A stretch of DNA of 64,000 nt from Haloarchaeobius salinus (GTDB taxonomy: Archaea > Halobacteriota > Halobacteria > Halobacteriales > Natrialbaceae), in the NCBI RefSeq assembly GCF_024464185.1, contig NZ_JANHAU010000001.1:992001-1056000 (forward strand), in the 5' to 3' direction. The notes under the pieces are model-generated. The model did no database searches. It saw nothing but the letters and a program-made list of their open reading frames with translations, and was not told the DNA's origin. Positions within the stretch are counted from its first letter, which is position 1. Every line of letters begins with the position of its first letter. The translations under genes and the position numbers were made by a program. Positions 36,386 through 45,642 of the stretch are shown here, in pieces.

Positions 36386-37054
36386 TCACACCGCGTCGTT
36401 CGCGATGTCCCGCACCGCGTGCAGCGTCTCCACCTCGTAGGTCGGGTCGGTCGACAGCTCGACGTCCCGGCTGTGCTCGCGCCGGACGAACACCGAGTCC
36501 ATCCCGGCGCGCTCGGCCGCCACCACGTCGCTCTCGCTGTCGCCGACGTACAGCGCCGACCCCCCGCCGAGGTCCGCCAGCGCCCGGTCGAGGTAGTGCG
36601 TGTTCGGCTTCTTCAGCGAGATGCTCCCGATGGTCATCGGCCGGCCGTAGTACGTCTCGAACTGCTCGCCGAAGTCGAACCGGTCGAGCACGAACTCGAC
36701 CGTCGTGTGGTGGTTGTTGCTCACCAGTCCGCAGGGCTGGGCGATGTCGGCCACCGCCGTCGCATCGTCGTAGCTGTCGCGTCGGCCCGCGCGGAACGCC
36801 TCGAACTGCGACCGCTCGTCGTGGCGCTCCCGGGCGTCCCACAGCGCCTCCCGGTCCACGCCGTAGGTGCGTTCCAGCTCCGCGAGGAGTTCGGGCGTCA
36901 CACCGGCCGTGAGCGCCGAGAGGTGTGCATCGTCGGGCGACTCGATGCCGAGCTCGTCGAAGGCGTCGCGGATGGCAGCCACCTGGTCCGCGTGGGCCGG
37001 CGGGTCCACCAGCACGCCGTCGTTGTCGAAGAGGATCGCGTCGTAGGTCGTCAC
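36386..37054 (-). CDS. HAD-superfamily phosphatase
   Basis: A 222-residue class I HAD enzyme: motif I LFDNDGVLVDPP, where the second position has Asn between the two Asp residues as in many phosphoglycolate phosphatases, motif II GLVSNN, motif III lysines in SLKKPNTHYL, and motif IV YVGDSESDVV. The cap lies between motifs I and II. The GTG start at 37054 was chosen because the upstream frame is unlike the family. Substrate unknown. Confidence 0.87.
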   Translation of the reverse strand: MTTYDAILFDNDGVLVDPPAHADQVAAIRDAFDELGIESPDDAHLSALTAGVTPELLAELERTYGVDREALWDARERHDERSQFEAFRAGRRDSYDDATAVADIAQPCGLVSNNHHTTVEFVLDRFDFGEQFETYYGRPMTIGSISLKKPNTHYLDRALADLGGGSALYVGDSESDVVAAERAGMDSVFVRREHSRDVELSTDPTYEVETLHAVRDIANDAV

Positions 37055-37232
37055 TTGCCCGACGTTGGAACGGTCGGGAGTTGGGTGTTTTGGTCGTGTG
37101 CCGGTCCTTCCCGCGGACCCTCGTTCGTCGTCACCCCCACGGTCGCTCGTGGACAGCTTCGTCTCATTCGATAGCCATGCTCCGACGCCGTCGAGCGCAA
37201 CCACTAAACGCGGGCCGCCCCTCCTGCCGGTA

Positions 37233-38732
37233 ATGGCAGACTGGACGGAGAAGTACCGCCCATCGACGCTCTCGGAGGTGCGCGGGAACGACAAGGCCCG
37301 CGACGAGCTCCGGAAGTGGGCGGAGACGTGGGACGACCACCGCGAGGCCGCCATCGTCCACGGCTCGCCGGGGGTGGGCAAGACCTCGGCGGCGCACGCG
37401 CTGGCCAACGACATGGACTGGCCGGTGATGGAGCTGAACGCGAGCGACTCCCGGACCGCGGACGACATCGAGCGCTTCGCCGGCCGGGCGTCGAAGAACC
37501 AGACGCTCGGCGGGGCGGGCGGCCGGCAGCTGCTCGTCGTGGACGAGGCGGACAACTTCCACGGGAACAGCGACTACGGCGGCTCCCGGGAGGTGACCCG
37601 CATCGTCAAGGAGGCGAACCAGCCGATGGTGCTCATCGCGAACGAGTTCTACGACATGAGCAACAGCCTCCGGAACGCCTGCCGCGAGATCGAGTTCCGC
37701 GACGTCTCCCGGCGCTCCATCGTCCCCGTCCTGCGCGACATCTGTCGCCAGGAGGGCATCGAGTACGAGGACGACGCGCTCGACAAGATCGCCCGGGAGA
37801 CCAGCGGCGACCTCCGCTCGGCGGTGAACGACCTGCAGGCGCTCGCCGAGCGGAACGAGCGGCTCACCGTCGACGACGTGGTGACGGGCGAGCGCGACCG
37901 CACGGAGGGCATCTTCGACTTCCTCGACGACGTCATCAAGCACAAGTCCGCCGAGGAGGCGCTGTACGCGTCCTACGACGTGGACGAGACGCCGGACGAC
38001 CTGCTCAACTGGGTCGAGGACAACGTCCCGAAGGACTACCGCGGCGACGAGCTGGCCGACGCGTACGGCTTCCTCTCGAACGCCGACCGCTGGCTCGGGC
38101 GCGTGCGGGCCACGCAGGACTACTCGTTCTGGCGCTACGCGACGGACAACGTCGCCGCGGGGGTCGCGGCCTCGCGCCGGCACGACCACGGCGGCTGGAC
38201 CCGCTACGGCCCGCCGTCGTACTGGTCGAAGCTCGGGCGCTCGAAGGCCACCCGAAACAGGCGGGACGCAATCGCCCGGAAGATCGCCGAGATGGGCGGG
38301 TTCAGCATGGCGACGGCCCGGCGCGAGGTGATGCCGTTCCTCGCGGAGATGACCCACCACTGCAAGCCCCGCGAGCTCACCGTCCGGATGACGATGGTGT
38401 ACGACCTCGACGCCGCGGGGGTATCGTTCGTCACGGGGAGCGGCGAGGACACGAACAAGGTGCAGGGCATCGTCGAGGAGGCCCAGGAGCGCCGCGACGA
38501 CGCCGTCGTCGAGAACGCCGGCGGCGCGTTCGCCGAGTTCGAGTCCGACGACGTGGACGGAGAGACGGACGACGATGGGGCCGCGGGCGACGAGGATGTC
38601 GGTGACGACGGACAGGCGACGCTCGGCGGGTCGGCCGACGGGGGGGACGACGAACCGGCGGCCACGGACGGAACTGACACTGAGACTGACGAAACAGATG
38701 ACGGACAGTCCGGACTCGACGACTGGATGTAG
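37233..38732 (+). CDS. rfcL: Replication factor C large subunit
   Basis: A 499-residue AAA+ clamp-loader subunit that with RfcS opens the PCNA ring during DNA replication. Walker A is GSPGVGKTSAAHAL near residue 48, Walker B LLVVDEADN, and the RFC box is DWTEKYRPSTLSEV at the start. The collar domain follows; the last 80 residues are acidic and low-complexity with a QATLGG segment and a QSGLDDWM end, likely PCNA-interaction elements. The ATG at 37233 replaces a longer frame that extends through the divergent gene's promoter. Confidence 0.95.
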   Translation: MADWTEKYRPSTLSEVRGNDKARDELRKWAETWDDHREAAIVHGSPGVGKTSAAHALANDMDWPVMELNASDSRTADDIERFAGRASKNQTLGGAGGRQLLVVDEADNFHGNSDYGGSREVTRIVKEANQPMVLIANEFYDMSNSLRNACREIEFRDVSRRSIVPVLRDICRQEGIEYEDDALDKIARETSGDLRSAVNDLQALAERNERLTVDDVVTGERDRTEGIFDFLDDVIKHKSAEEALYASYDVDETPDDLLNWVEDNVPKDYRGDELADAYGFLSNADRWLGRVRATQDYSFWRYATDNVAAGVAASRRHDHGGWTRYGPPSYWSKLGRSKATRNRRDAIARKIAEMGGFSMATARREVMPFLAEMTHHCKPRELTVRMTMVYDLDAAGVSFVTGSGEDTNKVQGIVEEAQERRDDAVVENAGGAFAEFESDDVDGETDDDGAAGDEDVGDDGQATLGGSADGGDDEPAATDGTDTETDETDDGQSGLDDWM

Positions 38733-38844
38733 GAGTCGATCCCGCTTCCGTCCCCGGAACTCGCGGAAACTTTCCCGCCGTTTCCGGTGAAACGAGACCG
38801 CAACGCCTAAGCGTACAAACTCCTGTGTTGGGAATAGTTCACAC

Positions 38845-40320
38845 ATGAAGCGCGCGCTTCTCGCCGTCGCGTTGGCCCTCATGCTCGTGGTCGCGGGGTG
38901 TAACACCACCGACCAGGGTGGGGACTCGACGACAGTCGAGACCACGGGGGAGCCGACCGACGTGCAGACGACCGCGGAACAGACCGACACGCAGACGTCC
39001 GAACCGACAGCGACCACCACGTCCGACGATGGGGGAGAGGAGCAGGAGGAGCCCTGTGAGTACCGTAGCGAGGAGGACGACCTCGTGCAGGTGCAGGGTG
39101 CCTGCCTCGGCTTCGACGCCAACCAGGTCTACCTGAACGTGATGGAGATGGCGGGCACCGACCTCGACAGGGGCCCCTCGGTGCGTGCGCTCTCGCCCGA
39201 GGACACGAACCCGTACACGTTCGACCAGTTCGAGTTCAGCAACGAGTCCTTCCAGGCCGTCATGGGAATCGCGCCGAACGGCACGCCAGACGTCTACGTC
39301 GCCGGGTACGCCCAGCCCCAGAGCGGCCCCGACGGGAGCACGGAGGTCGACGTCGTGATGCGCTACATCGACGCCGACGGCGGCGAGGGCCGCCCGCAGG
39401 GCCCCGAGGAGGCCGAGATCACGCTCGCCCACGAGTTCCTGCACGCCATCCAGTTCTACGAGGGGAGTCAGGACCGCCTGGCCGCCAACCTCACCAGCGA
39501 GGGCGTCAACCTCGGTGACGTCGAGACGTCGCTCGTCGAGGGGAGCGCGGTCTACTTCGAGAGCGAGTACCAGGAGCAGTACATGGACCGCGAGGCCGCC
39601 TCCCGCAACGTCTCCGCGTGGGCGAACTCGTCGGCGTTCTCGATGTACCAGCTCGGCCCGTACGTGATGGGCGAGCGCTACACCAAGTTCCGCGTCAACT
39701 CCACCAGCGAGTTCCAGACGCTGTACGACAACCCGCCGATCTCGATGGAGCAGATCATGCACAACCACATGCCGGACGAGGAACGGCCGCGCAACCTGAC
39801 CGTCGAGCGCGGGCAGGACTCCGTCTGGAACCACTACGACACCTCGACGCGTGGCGAGCTGTTCCTGCGCTCCTCGCTTCGTGCGGGCGTGAGCGGCCCG
39901 CGCGCCGCCGCCGGTGCCGAGGGCTGGGGTGCCGATCAGGTGATGGTGTTCCGGAACCAGAGCTACAGCTCCGACGGCAACTACAAGTACGGCTACGCCT
40001 GGACGCTCCGGTTCGACAACGCCTCCGAACAGGACGAGTTCCGCGGCATCTTCGGGGACTGGCTGGAGAGCCGCGGCCCGCTGACCGACGGCGTCTACCG
40101 GATGGACGAGGACCACACCTACCGGATGGTCGAGACAAGCGACGAGACGGTCGTCGTGCTCGCCGGCCACGAGCGCTTCACGACCCAGACCGTCGCAACG
40201 GGCAACTCGAGCGACGTGACGGTCACGATGACCGACGCCGACCAGACGAACACCAGCGTGCAGTCCGACGACGACGAGGAGCGCCTCGTCACCGCACAGG
40301 CCGTGCGCGCCGCGGTCTGA
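38845..40320 (+). CDS. Hvo_1808-like surface protein with HExxH motif
   Basis: A 491-residue lipid-anchored surface protein: lipobox VVAGC at residues 16-20, then a Thr/Glu/Asp-rich tether (20-65) of the kind that is often glycosylated. The folded part starts near residue 66 and contains TLAHEFLHAIQFYEG at about 194, a zincin-type HExxH that suggests metalloprotease ancestry, and a downstream EGSAVYFESEY with a possible third ligand. The name follows the haloarchaeal Hvo_1808 family (from memory). Activity is not proven. An acidic stretch precedes the C-terminus. Confidence 0.78.
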   Translation: MKRALLAVALALMLVVAGCNTTDQGGDSTTVETTGEPTDVQTTAEQTDTQTSEPTATTTSDDGGEEQEEPCEYRSEEDDLVQVQGACLGFDANQVYLNVMEMAGTDLDRGPSVRALSPEDTNPYTFDQFEFSNESFQAVMGIAPNGTPDVYVAGYAQPQSGPDGSTEVDVVMRYIDADGGEGRPQGPEEAEITLAHEFLHAIQFYEGSQDRLAANLTSEGVNLGDVETSLVEGSAVYFESEYQEQYMDREAASRNVSAWANSSAFSMYQLGPYVMGERYTKFRVNSTSEFQTLYDNPPISMEQIMHNHMPDEERPRNLTVERGQDSVWNHYDTSTRGELFLRSSLRAGVSGPRAAAGAEGWGADQVMVFRNQSYSSDGNYKYGYAWTLRFDNASEQDEFRGIFGDWLESRGPLTDGVYRMDEDHTYRMVETSDETVVVLAGHERFTTQTVATGNSSDVTVTMTDADQTNTSVQSDDDEERLVTAQAVRAAV

Positions 40321-40517
40321 AACCGGGGAGACACCGACCACCTTCTCTCGCGTGTTCGACGGCGAGTTGCGACGCCGGCTGGCGAGACGAGTACCGGCGG
40401 GCCCGGGGCGGGATACGGTCGGTAACGAGTTCGAACCGGGCGATTGTATCGACACCGTCGCGTCGCTGGACGTCGGTTACGTCCGCGTAACGGGGGTCTC
40501 CCCGTCGACGACGACGT
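40321..40517. other. Convergent intergenic region
   Basis: About 200 bp between the surface-protein gene and the end of bioF. I see no gene or RNA structure in it. Confidence 0.5.
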
Positions 40518-41753
40518 TCACAGCAGCCCGACCGCCTCGCCGGCGGCGCGGAACGCCTCGATGCAGTGCTCGACGTCGCTTCGGGAGTGCGTCGCCATCG
40601 GTGCGACGCGGATGCGGCTCGTCCCCTCGGGCACGGTCGGCGGTCGGATGGCGCGCGCGACGATGCCGCGCTCTCTGACCGCACGTTCCAGTGCGAGCGC
40701 GTCCGCCGGGTCGCCGACGACGATGGGGAGGATCTGCGTGTCCCCACAGATCTCGTAGCCCACCGATTCGAGCCCGTTGCGAAGCTGGCCGACGTTCGAC
40801 CAGAGACGGTCGCGACACTCGCCGTGTCGCGCGAGGTGGAGCGCCTCGCTGGCGGCCGCGGCGGCCGGCGGGGCCAGCCCCGTCGAGAAGACGAACGACC
40901 GCGCCTCGTTGACGAGGTGCTCTATCAGGGGCTCGCTCCCGGCGACGTAGCCCCCCTGGCTTGCCAGCGCCTTCGAGAGCGTTCCCAGCTGGACGTGGAC
41001 GCGCTCTTCGAGCCCCTCGCGCTGGACGATGCCGCCGCCGTCGACGTGCAGGCCGGTCGCGTGCGCCTCGTCGACCATGAGCCACGCGCCGAACGCCTCG
41101 ACGGCGTCGCAGACCTCGGCGAGCGGCGCGACGGTGCCGTCCATCGAGGACACCGAGTCGGTGACGACGAGCCACGACTCGTCCGCGGCCGCCCCGGGGT
41201 CCGAGCCGGCGCGGTCGGCCATCCGTCGCCGGAGGTCGTCGGCGTCGCGGTGGTCGAAGACGACGACGTCGGCCCCGGAGAGCCGGCAGCCGTCGACGAT
41301 GCTCGCGTGGTTGTACTCGTCGGAGAACACCACGTCGGGCGAGAGCGCGGCGATGGTCCCGACGTTCGCGGCGTATCCGGAGGAGAACACCAGCGCCCGG
41401 TCGGTGCGTTTGACCTCGGCGAGGCGGCGTTCGAGGTCGCGGTGGACGAGCGTGTCGCCCGTGAGGAGCCGGCTCGCACCGGCACCCGTCCCGACGACCT
41501 CGGTGGCCTGGGCGGCGGCCTCCTGCACGCGGTCGTGCTGGGTCAGGCCGAGGTAGTTGTTCGCGGCGAAGACGAGGTGCTCCTCGCCGTCGAGGACGGG
41601 GAGGTCACGACCGGGGTCGGGCGCGAAGTAGCTGCGCTCTGCGACCCGGTCGACCGGTGCGATGTCGCGGTAGAGGTCGGCATCGTGTCGGGCGGCGACG
41701 CGGTCGGCGAGGTCGAACCCGCGCTCGGTCATCTGGTCGTAGATGTCAGTCAC
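40518..41753 (-). CDS. bioF: 8-amino-7-oxononanoate synthase (biotin synthesis)
   Basis: A 411-residue PLP-dependent alpha-oxoamine synthase that joins pimeloyl-CoA or -ACP and alanine. The Schiff-base lysine is Lys261 in LGTLSKALASQGGY; other marks are NNYLGLTQHD, SGYAANVGTIAAL, SVSSMDGTVAPL and VDEAHATG with the PLP-pairing aspartate. A GTG start at 41753 gives a protein of normal length; the open frame continues upstream without homology. bioB lies 222 bp upstream in the same direction. Related 2-amino-3-ketobutyrate ligases are alternatives, but the bioB neighbour favours BioF. Confidence 0.88.
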   Translation of the reverse strand: MTDIYDQMTERGFDLADRVAARHDADLYRDIAPVDRVAERSYFAPDPGRDLPVLDGEEHLVFAANNYLGLTQHDRVQEAAAQATEVVGTGAGASRLLTGDTLVHRDLERRLAEVKRTDRALVFSSGYAANVGTIAALSPDVVFSDEYNHASIVDGCRLSGADVVVFDHRDADDLRRRMADRAGSDPGAAADESWLVVTDSVSSMDGTVAPLAEVCDAVEAFGAWLMVDEAHATGLHVDGGGIVQREGLEERVHVQLGTLSKALASQGGYVAGSEPLIEHLVNEARSFVFSTGLAPPAAAAASEALHLARHGECRDRLWSNVGQLRNGLESVGYEICGDTQILPIVVGDPADALALERAVRERGIVARAIRPPTVPEGTSRIRVAPMATHSRSDVEHCIEAFRAAGEAVGLL

Positions 41754-41975
41754 CGGGCCTTGAACGGTTCGATACCGTGACGGAGGCCGGCTTTCAGAAT
41801 CAGGGTTGCGTTCGGTCCGCGGCGGGGGTCGACGGCGATGCCGTTTCCGGGCGAAGCGTGCGACCGGCCGGAGCCCGTCCGTGTGCTGGCCCACTTCGAG
41901 CGTTCGTCGGGCGGTTCCGCCCGTTCCGAGTCCCGCGAAATTCACGTCGTCCCTGGCTGTGTCGTATGAGCGGTG
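41754..41975. other. Spacer between bioB and bioF
   Basis: 222 bp without a gene I can support. The part just ahead of bioF has a small CGGT/ACCG inverted pair, unlike the operator-like palindrome ahead of bioB. I find no bioD or bioA here. Confidence 0.4.
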
Positions 41976-43091
41976 TCAGTCGTCCAGTTCCGCGTTGTCC
42001 GTCGCCGTCTCGACGGGCTCGTCGGGCTGGTGGGGGTTCTCGCCCCGGGCCTTCACGGCCGACGGGTCGAACTCGTTCGTCTCGGTGTTGGGCTCCAGCC
42101 CGGCGCGCTCGATGACCTCGATGTCGTCGCCGGGTGACTGCCCGCCGGTGGTGAGGTAGTCGCCGGTGAGGATGCCGTCGGCACCGGCCTCGAACGGGAG
42201 ATGCTGCTCGTCGACCGCGAGGTTGACCTCCCGTCCGCCGGTCAGTCGGACTCGGGCCTCGGGGTGGAGCAGCCGGTACACCGCGATGGTCCGGACGATC
42301 TCCGCGGTCGAGATGTCGGCCGAGTCGCCGAGTTCGTCTCCCAGTTCGGTACCGGCGACGGGGTTGAGGATGTTCACCGGCAGCGAGGAGACGCCGACAT
42401 CCTGGAGCGCGATGGCGCCCTCCACGCGGTCGGTCGGTGTCTCGCCCATCCCGAGGATGACGCCCGCACAGAGCTCCATCCCCACGTCCTTCGCGAGTTC
42501 GAGGGTCTTCACGCGGTCCTCGAAGGAGTGCGTCTCGACGATCTCGGGGAAGAACCGGGGCGAGGTCTCGATGTTGTGGTTGTAGTGGTTGATGCCCTCC
42601 GCGGCGAGTATCTCGGCCTCCTCGCGCGTGAGGATACCGAGGCTGGCGTCGACCTCAACGTCCGTCTCGTCGCGCACGAGCCGGATGGCCCGGACGACGT
42701 CCTCCCACTCGTCCGGGCGGCGTTCCTTCGAGACACCTTTCTCCGCGACGACGATGCCGAACCGCTGTGCGCCGTCGCGCTCGGCCCGCTTCGCGGCGTC
42801 GAGTATCTCCTCGGGGTCGAGGAAGCCGTGCGTCTCGATGCCGGTGTCGAAGTGGACCGACTGCGCGCAGAACCCGCAGTCCTCCGCGCAGTTGCCCGCC
42901 TTCGCGTTCACGATGGAGCAGGCGTCGACCGTGCCGTCACCCAGCGCCGACCGGACGTAGTCCGCCGCGGGCGCGAGGTCCTCGACCGGCTGTGCGATCA
43001 GTGCCAGGCCGTCCGTGCGGTCGAGGCGCTCGCCCGCGAGCACGCGCTCGACGGCGTCGTCGACCGTCGGGTTCCCCGTCTCGTAAACCAC
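41976..43091 (-). CDS. bioB: Biotin synthase
   Basis: A 371-residue radical SAM enzyme that inserts sulfur into dethiobiotin. The 4Fe-4S cysteines are C68, C72 and C75 in NCAEDCGFCAQ. Further conserved stretches are YNHNIETSPRFF and GVILGMGETPTDRVE, and the [2Fe-2S]-side residues CSIVNAKAGNC and LCAGVI. The C-terminal 40 residues are an acidic extension. It begins with GTG at 43091, and the TATA box is 25 bp upstream, so the message should be leaderless and the palindrome at 43086-43107 covers its start. Confidence 0.93.
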   Translation of the reverse strand: MVYETGNPTVDDAVERVLAGERLDRTDGLALIAQPVEDLAPAADYVRSALGDGTVDACSIVNAKAGNCAEDCGFCAQSVHFDTGIETHGFLDPEEILDAAKRAERDGAQRFGIVVAEKGVSKERRPDEWEDVVRAIRLVRDETDVEVDASLGILTREEAEILAAEGINHYNHNIETSPRFFPEIVETHSFEDRVKTLELAKDVGMELCAGVILGMGETPTDRVEGAIALQDVGVSSLPVNILNPVAGTELGDELGDSADISTAEIVRTIAVYRLLHPEARVRLTGGREVNLAVDEQHLPFEAGADGILTGDYLTTGGQSPGDDIEVIERAGLEPNTETNEFDPSAVKARGENPHQPDEPVETATDNAELDD

Positions 43092-43107
43092 ACTGGTGAT
43101 AGTGGTT
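43086..43107. promoter_or_regulatory. Operator-like palindrome at bioB start
   Basis: AACCAC at 43086-43091 and GTGGTT at 43102-43107 form a perfect inverted repeat with a ten-base spacer. It lies between the TATA box and the predicted start point and includes the GTG start codon, the place where an archaeal repressor would block polymerase. Biotin-dependent control is inference. Confidence 0.45.
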
Positions 43108-43113
43108 GACGAG

Positions 43114-43119
43114 ATATTA
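43114..43119 (-). promoter_or_regulatory. TATA element of bioB
   Basis: TAATAT (minus strand) centred about 25 bp before the GTG start of bioB. Confidence 0.45.
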
Positions 43120-43304
43120 GTTCTTGGGGTTCCGTCGTGAAACGTTCGCGACGACGGATCTCACGGCTGCTGGTTCATCCGACCAGTGGAGGGAGTCGGA
43201 GCGCTGTTCTCACACCCACCAACAGCGATGGCTCGGTTCGGGAGACACTGAGAGCACCTGGGCCACCCGTCGGCTGGTTTCACTACCCGAACGAGAACGA
43301 CGTT

Positions 43305-43625
43305 CTACACGGGCGGGTCCGCGTCGTCGCCGAATCCACTCCCGTACGCCTCGATGACCTCGGTGACGATGACCTCGTACGCATCGTACCACTCCGTCCA
43401 CCGCTGTTTCGCCCGCTTGTGGTCGGGGTCTGCTCCGAACGACCCGAGCGCGTCCAACGACTCCCAGTAGTACACGACGAGGACCTCCTCGCGCTCCGGG
43501 GCCTGCCACGTCCGCTTGCCCAGATACCCCTCCGTCTCCTCCGCGGCCTCCTGTATCGCATCGTTCAACTCGTGGAACTCCGCATCGTACTCCCCGGGGT
43601 CGAGACGAAACGTGACGAGATACAT
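43305..43625 (-). CDS. Antibiotic biosynthesis monooxygenase-like (ABM) small protein
   Basis: A 106-residue dimeric alpha+beta barrel-type protein. It starts MYLVTFRLDPGEYDAEF and contains LVVYYWESLDALGSF and KRAKQRWTEWYDAYEV, the strand-helix pattern of the ABM/ferredoxin-like group. These act as small heme-degrading enzymes or monooxygenases; no cofactor residue is certain here. Start ATG 43625 fits; the frame upstream is not conserved-looking. No operon partner. Confidence 0.75.
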   Translation of the reverse strand: MYLVTFRLDPGEYDAEFHELNDAIQEAAEETEGYLGKRTWQAPEREEVLVVYYWESLDALGSFGADPDHKRAKQRWTEWYDAYEVIVTEVIEAYGSGFGDDADPPV

Positions 43626-43731
43626 CACACGGCTCACTCGCTCACGGGACCAAGATGCTTCCCCTTCGGACGAGTCGCTCGGACCGAAACCGACAGTGGT
43701 AGACGCACAACCACGCACCGGCTGATCCAGC

Positions 43732-44682
43732 TCACTCCGTCAGCTCGAACCCGTCGAGCGTGCGTTGTCCGGCGTCGAACCGGTCGAGGTAGTACTCGAT
43801 GCCGGGCTGGTGGGCCGCGCCGACGAGGAGGTGGACCGTATCGCCCGGGCCGGCGTGGTACATCCCGTAGTCGGCCATGCGCTCGTTGCGGGCGTGGGTC
43901 ATCAGTTCGAGCTCGGGGTCGTGCCGCCGGAGCCACTCCCGTTCGAGGGGCTGGGGGAGGAACGTCGTCCGGTAGTAGTGCTGGAGGTGGAGGAGGTGTG
44001 ACGGGTCGGTGGCGGCGCGTCGGGTGAGCTTGAACGACTCGTAGTCGTCGCCAGTGGCCAGGCCCTCGTGGCTGGTGAGGAAGTCGGAGGCGAGGTCGCC
44101 GAGGGTGCGCTCGAACGTCTCGCCGTAGACCCCGCTGCCGTCGTCGACGAGGGAGAAGACGGCCTGCTTGAACTCGCCGGTGAACGAGTCCACGTCCTCC
44201 AGCAGGCCCTCGAAGTTGCCGGGCACGTCGTCGAGGTGCGAGTCGACGTCGAGCTCGCGGCACCGCTCCATCGCCCAGCGGTAGTCGTCCATCTCGCAGG
44301 CGCGGTCGAAGTCGTCGAAGTACATCCGCCAGATGCCCTGCTCGCAGTACACCGACGCGCCCGCGTCGAGGACGTCGGCGACGTGCTCGCGGAGGAACGA
44401 ACGCTCCGCGTCGGTGTCGGCGTGGGTGATGCCGTGGACGTGGAACTCGCGGTCGCCCACGGCCACGGTCGTCCCCGGGAGTCCGGGCACCGGCCTCGGG
44501 TCGAGCCGGCGCTCCTGGAGCGTGCGCCACTCGCGCTTGGCCGCGAGGTACGCCGCGTGCTCGCCGTCGGCGGCGGTCACGTCGGCCAGCTCCGAGAGGC
44601 TCCGGGCGCGTCGGAGCCGCTCGAACCGCTCGCGCTGGCCGGGGGTGAGCCTCGGGTCGCGCGTGGGGGACACGTCGGTCAT
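43732..44682 (-). CDS. TraB/GumN-like domain protein, function unknown
   Basis: A 316-residue, acidic, soluble protein with no signal peptide. It has an HGITH motif near residue 84 and a C-terminal LLVGAAHQPGIEYYLDR, which together resemble the two histidine motifs of the TraB/PrgY/GumN (Tiki-like) family. The centre is helical with two Cys residues and several Trp and Tyr. TraB-like proteins may be metallopeptidase-like, but the archaeal members have no proven function. The match is from motif reading only, so the assignment is tentative. Confidence 0.5.
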   Translation of the reverse strand: MTDVSPTRDPRLTPGQRERFERLRRARSLSELADVTAADGEHAAYLAAKREWRTLQERRLDPRPVPGLPGTTVAVGDREFHVHGITHADTDAERSFLREHVADVLDAGASVYCEQGIWRMYFDDFDRACEMDDYRWAMERCRELDVDSHLDDVPGNFEGLLEDVDSFTGEFKQAVFSLVDDGSGVYGETFERTLGDLASDFLTSHEGLATGDDYESFKLTRRAATDPSHLLHLQHYYRTTFLPQPLEREWLRRHDPELELMTHARNERMADYGMYHAGPGDTVHLLVGAAHQPGIEYYLDRFDAGQRTLDGFELTE

Positions 44683-44748
44683 CGGTTCGAAGGTCGGGGC
44701 CGAGCGTGCTAAAGGATGACGGGGGTTGGCGAACGGGTCGTCAGGCCG

Positions 44749-45642
44749 TCACGACCGCCCGCGGGCCTGCCCGAGACCGGGCAGGGAGACGCGGTCCTCG
44801 ACGTAGCCCATCAGCCTCGTCGCGGTGATGACGATGCCGATGTACACCAGCGCGACGACCGTGAACATCGCGGTGTAGTCGAAGGTGTCGCTCGCGACGG
44901 CGTCGGCCCGCCGGAACAGTTCGGCGACCGTGATGAACGTCGCCAGCGAGGAGTACTTGATGAGGTACACCAGCTCGTTCGTCCAGCCCGGAATCGCATA
45001 GCGCAGGGTCTGCGGGAGCACGACGTGGCGGATGCCCTCGCGCTGGGTCAGGCCGACCGAGCGCGCCGCGACGAGCTGGTTCGGGTCGACGCTCTCGATG
45101 GCCGACCGGATGTACTCCGCCTGGTACGCCGCGCTGTTGATGGTGAAGCCGATGAGGGCCACCCAGAGCGCGGTGCGGAACGTGAACGGGCCGAACTCGG
45201 TGAGCCCGCGGAAGAACTGCGAGAGGTTCAGTCCGTAGTACAGCAGGTAGAGCTGTGCGATGAGCGGCGTCCCCCGGATGAGTTCGGTGAACGACAGCGA
45301 GAGGTACTTGCTCCATCGCCCGTACACGCGGGCCACCGACAGCGGCACCGCGAGCACGAGTCCGAGCAGGATAGAGAGCACCGTGATGAGCACGGTGATG
45401 TACGCCCCCTCGGCGAGCTGTGGCAACGACTGGAACGCGGTCGCGGTGCCGCCTGTCAGCCCGAGTGCCTCGGGCGAGACCAGCGGTTCGCCGGGTGTCC
45501 CGAACGGCACCCAGTTCCAGTTGATGAGCCAGCGCAGGAGCAGATAGCCCCAGAACAGCGCCCCGGCGGCGATGAGGACCCACGAGACGGCCGAGCGGCC
45601 CTCGGTCCGTCTGATCTGGCGGAGGTCCTCGGCGTAGCTCAC
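44749..45642 (-). CDS. Amino-acid ABC transporter permease (second)
   Basis: A 297-residue inner-membrane permease of the HisMQ/GlnP type, with hydrophobic helices near 20-45 and at about 90-280. The EAA-like cytosolic loop contacting the ATPase is [19 protein letters not shown]. Its ATG overlaps the stop of the ATPase gene (ATGA), making it the fourth cistron of the operon. It has a longer N-terminal segment than its partner permease, so the two probably form a heterodimer. Confidence 0.9.
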   Translation of the reverse strand: MSYAEDLRQIRRTEGRSAVSWVLIAAGALFWGYLLLRWLINWNWVPFGTPGEPLVSPEALGLTGGTATAFQSLPQLAEGAYITVLITVLSILLGLVLAVPLSVARVYGRWSKYLSLSFTELIRGTPLIAQLYLLYYGLNLSQFFRGLTEFGPFTFRTALWVALIGFTINSAAYQAEYIRSAIESVDPNQLVAARSVGLTQREGIRHVVLPQTLRYAIPGWTNELVYLIKYSSLATFITVAELFRRADAVASDTFDYTAMFTVVALVYIGIVITATRLMGYVEDRVSLPGLGQARGRS

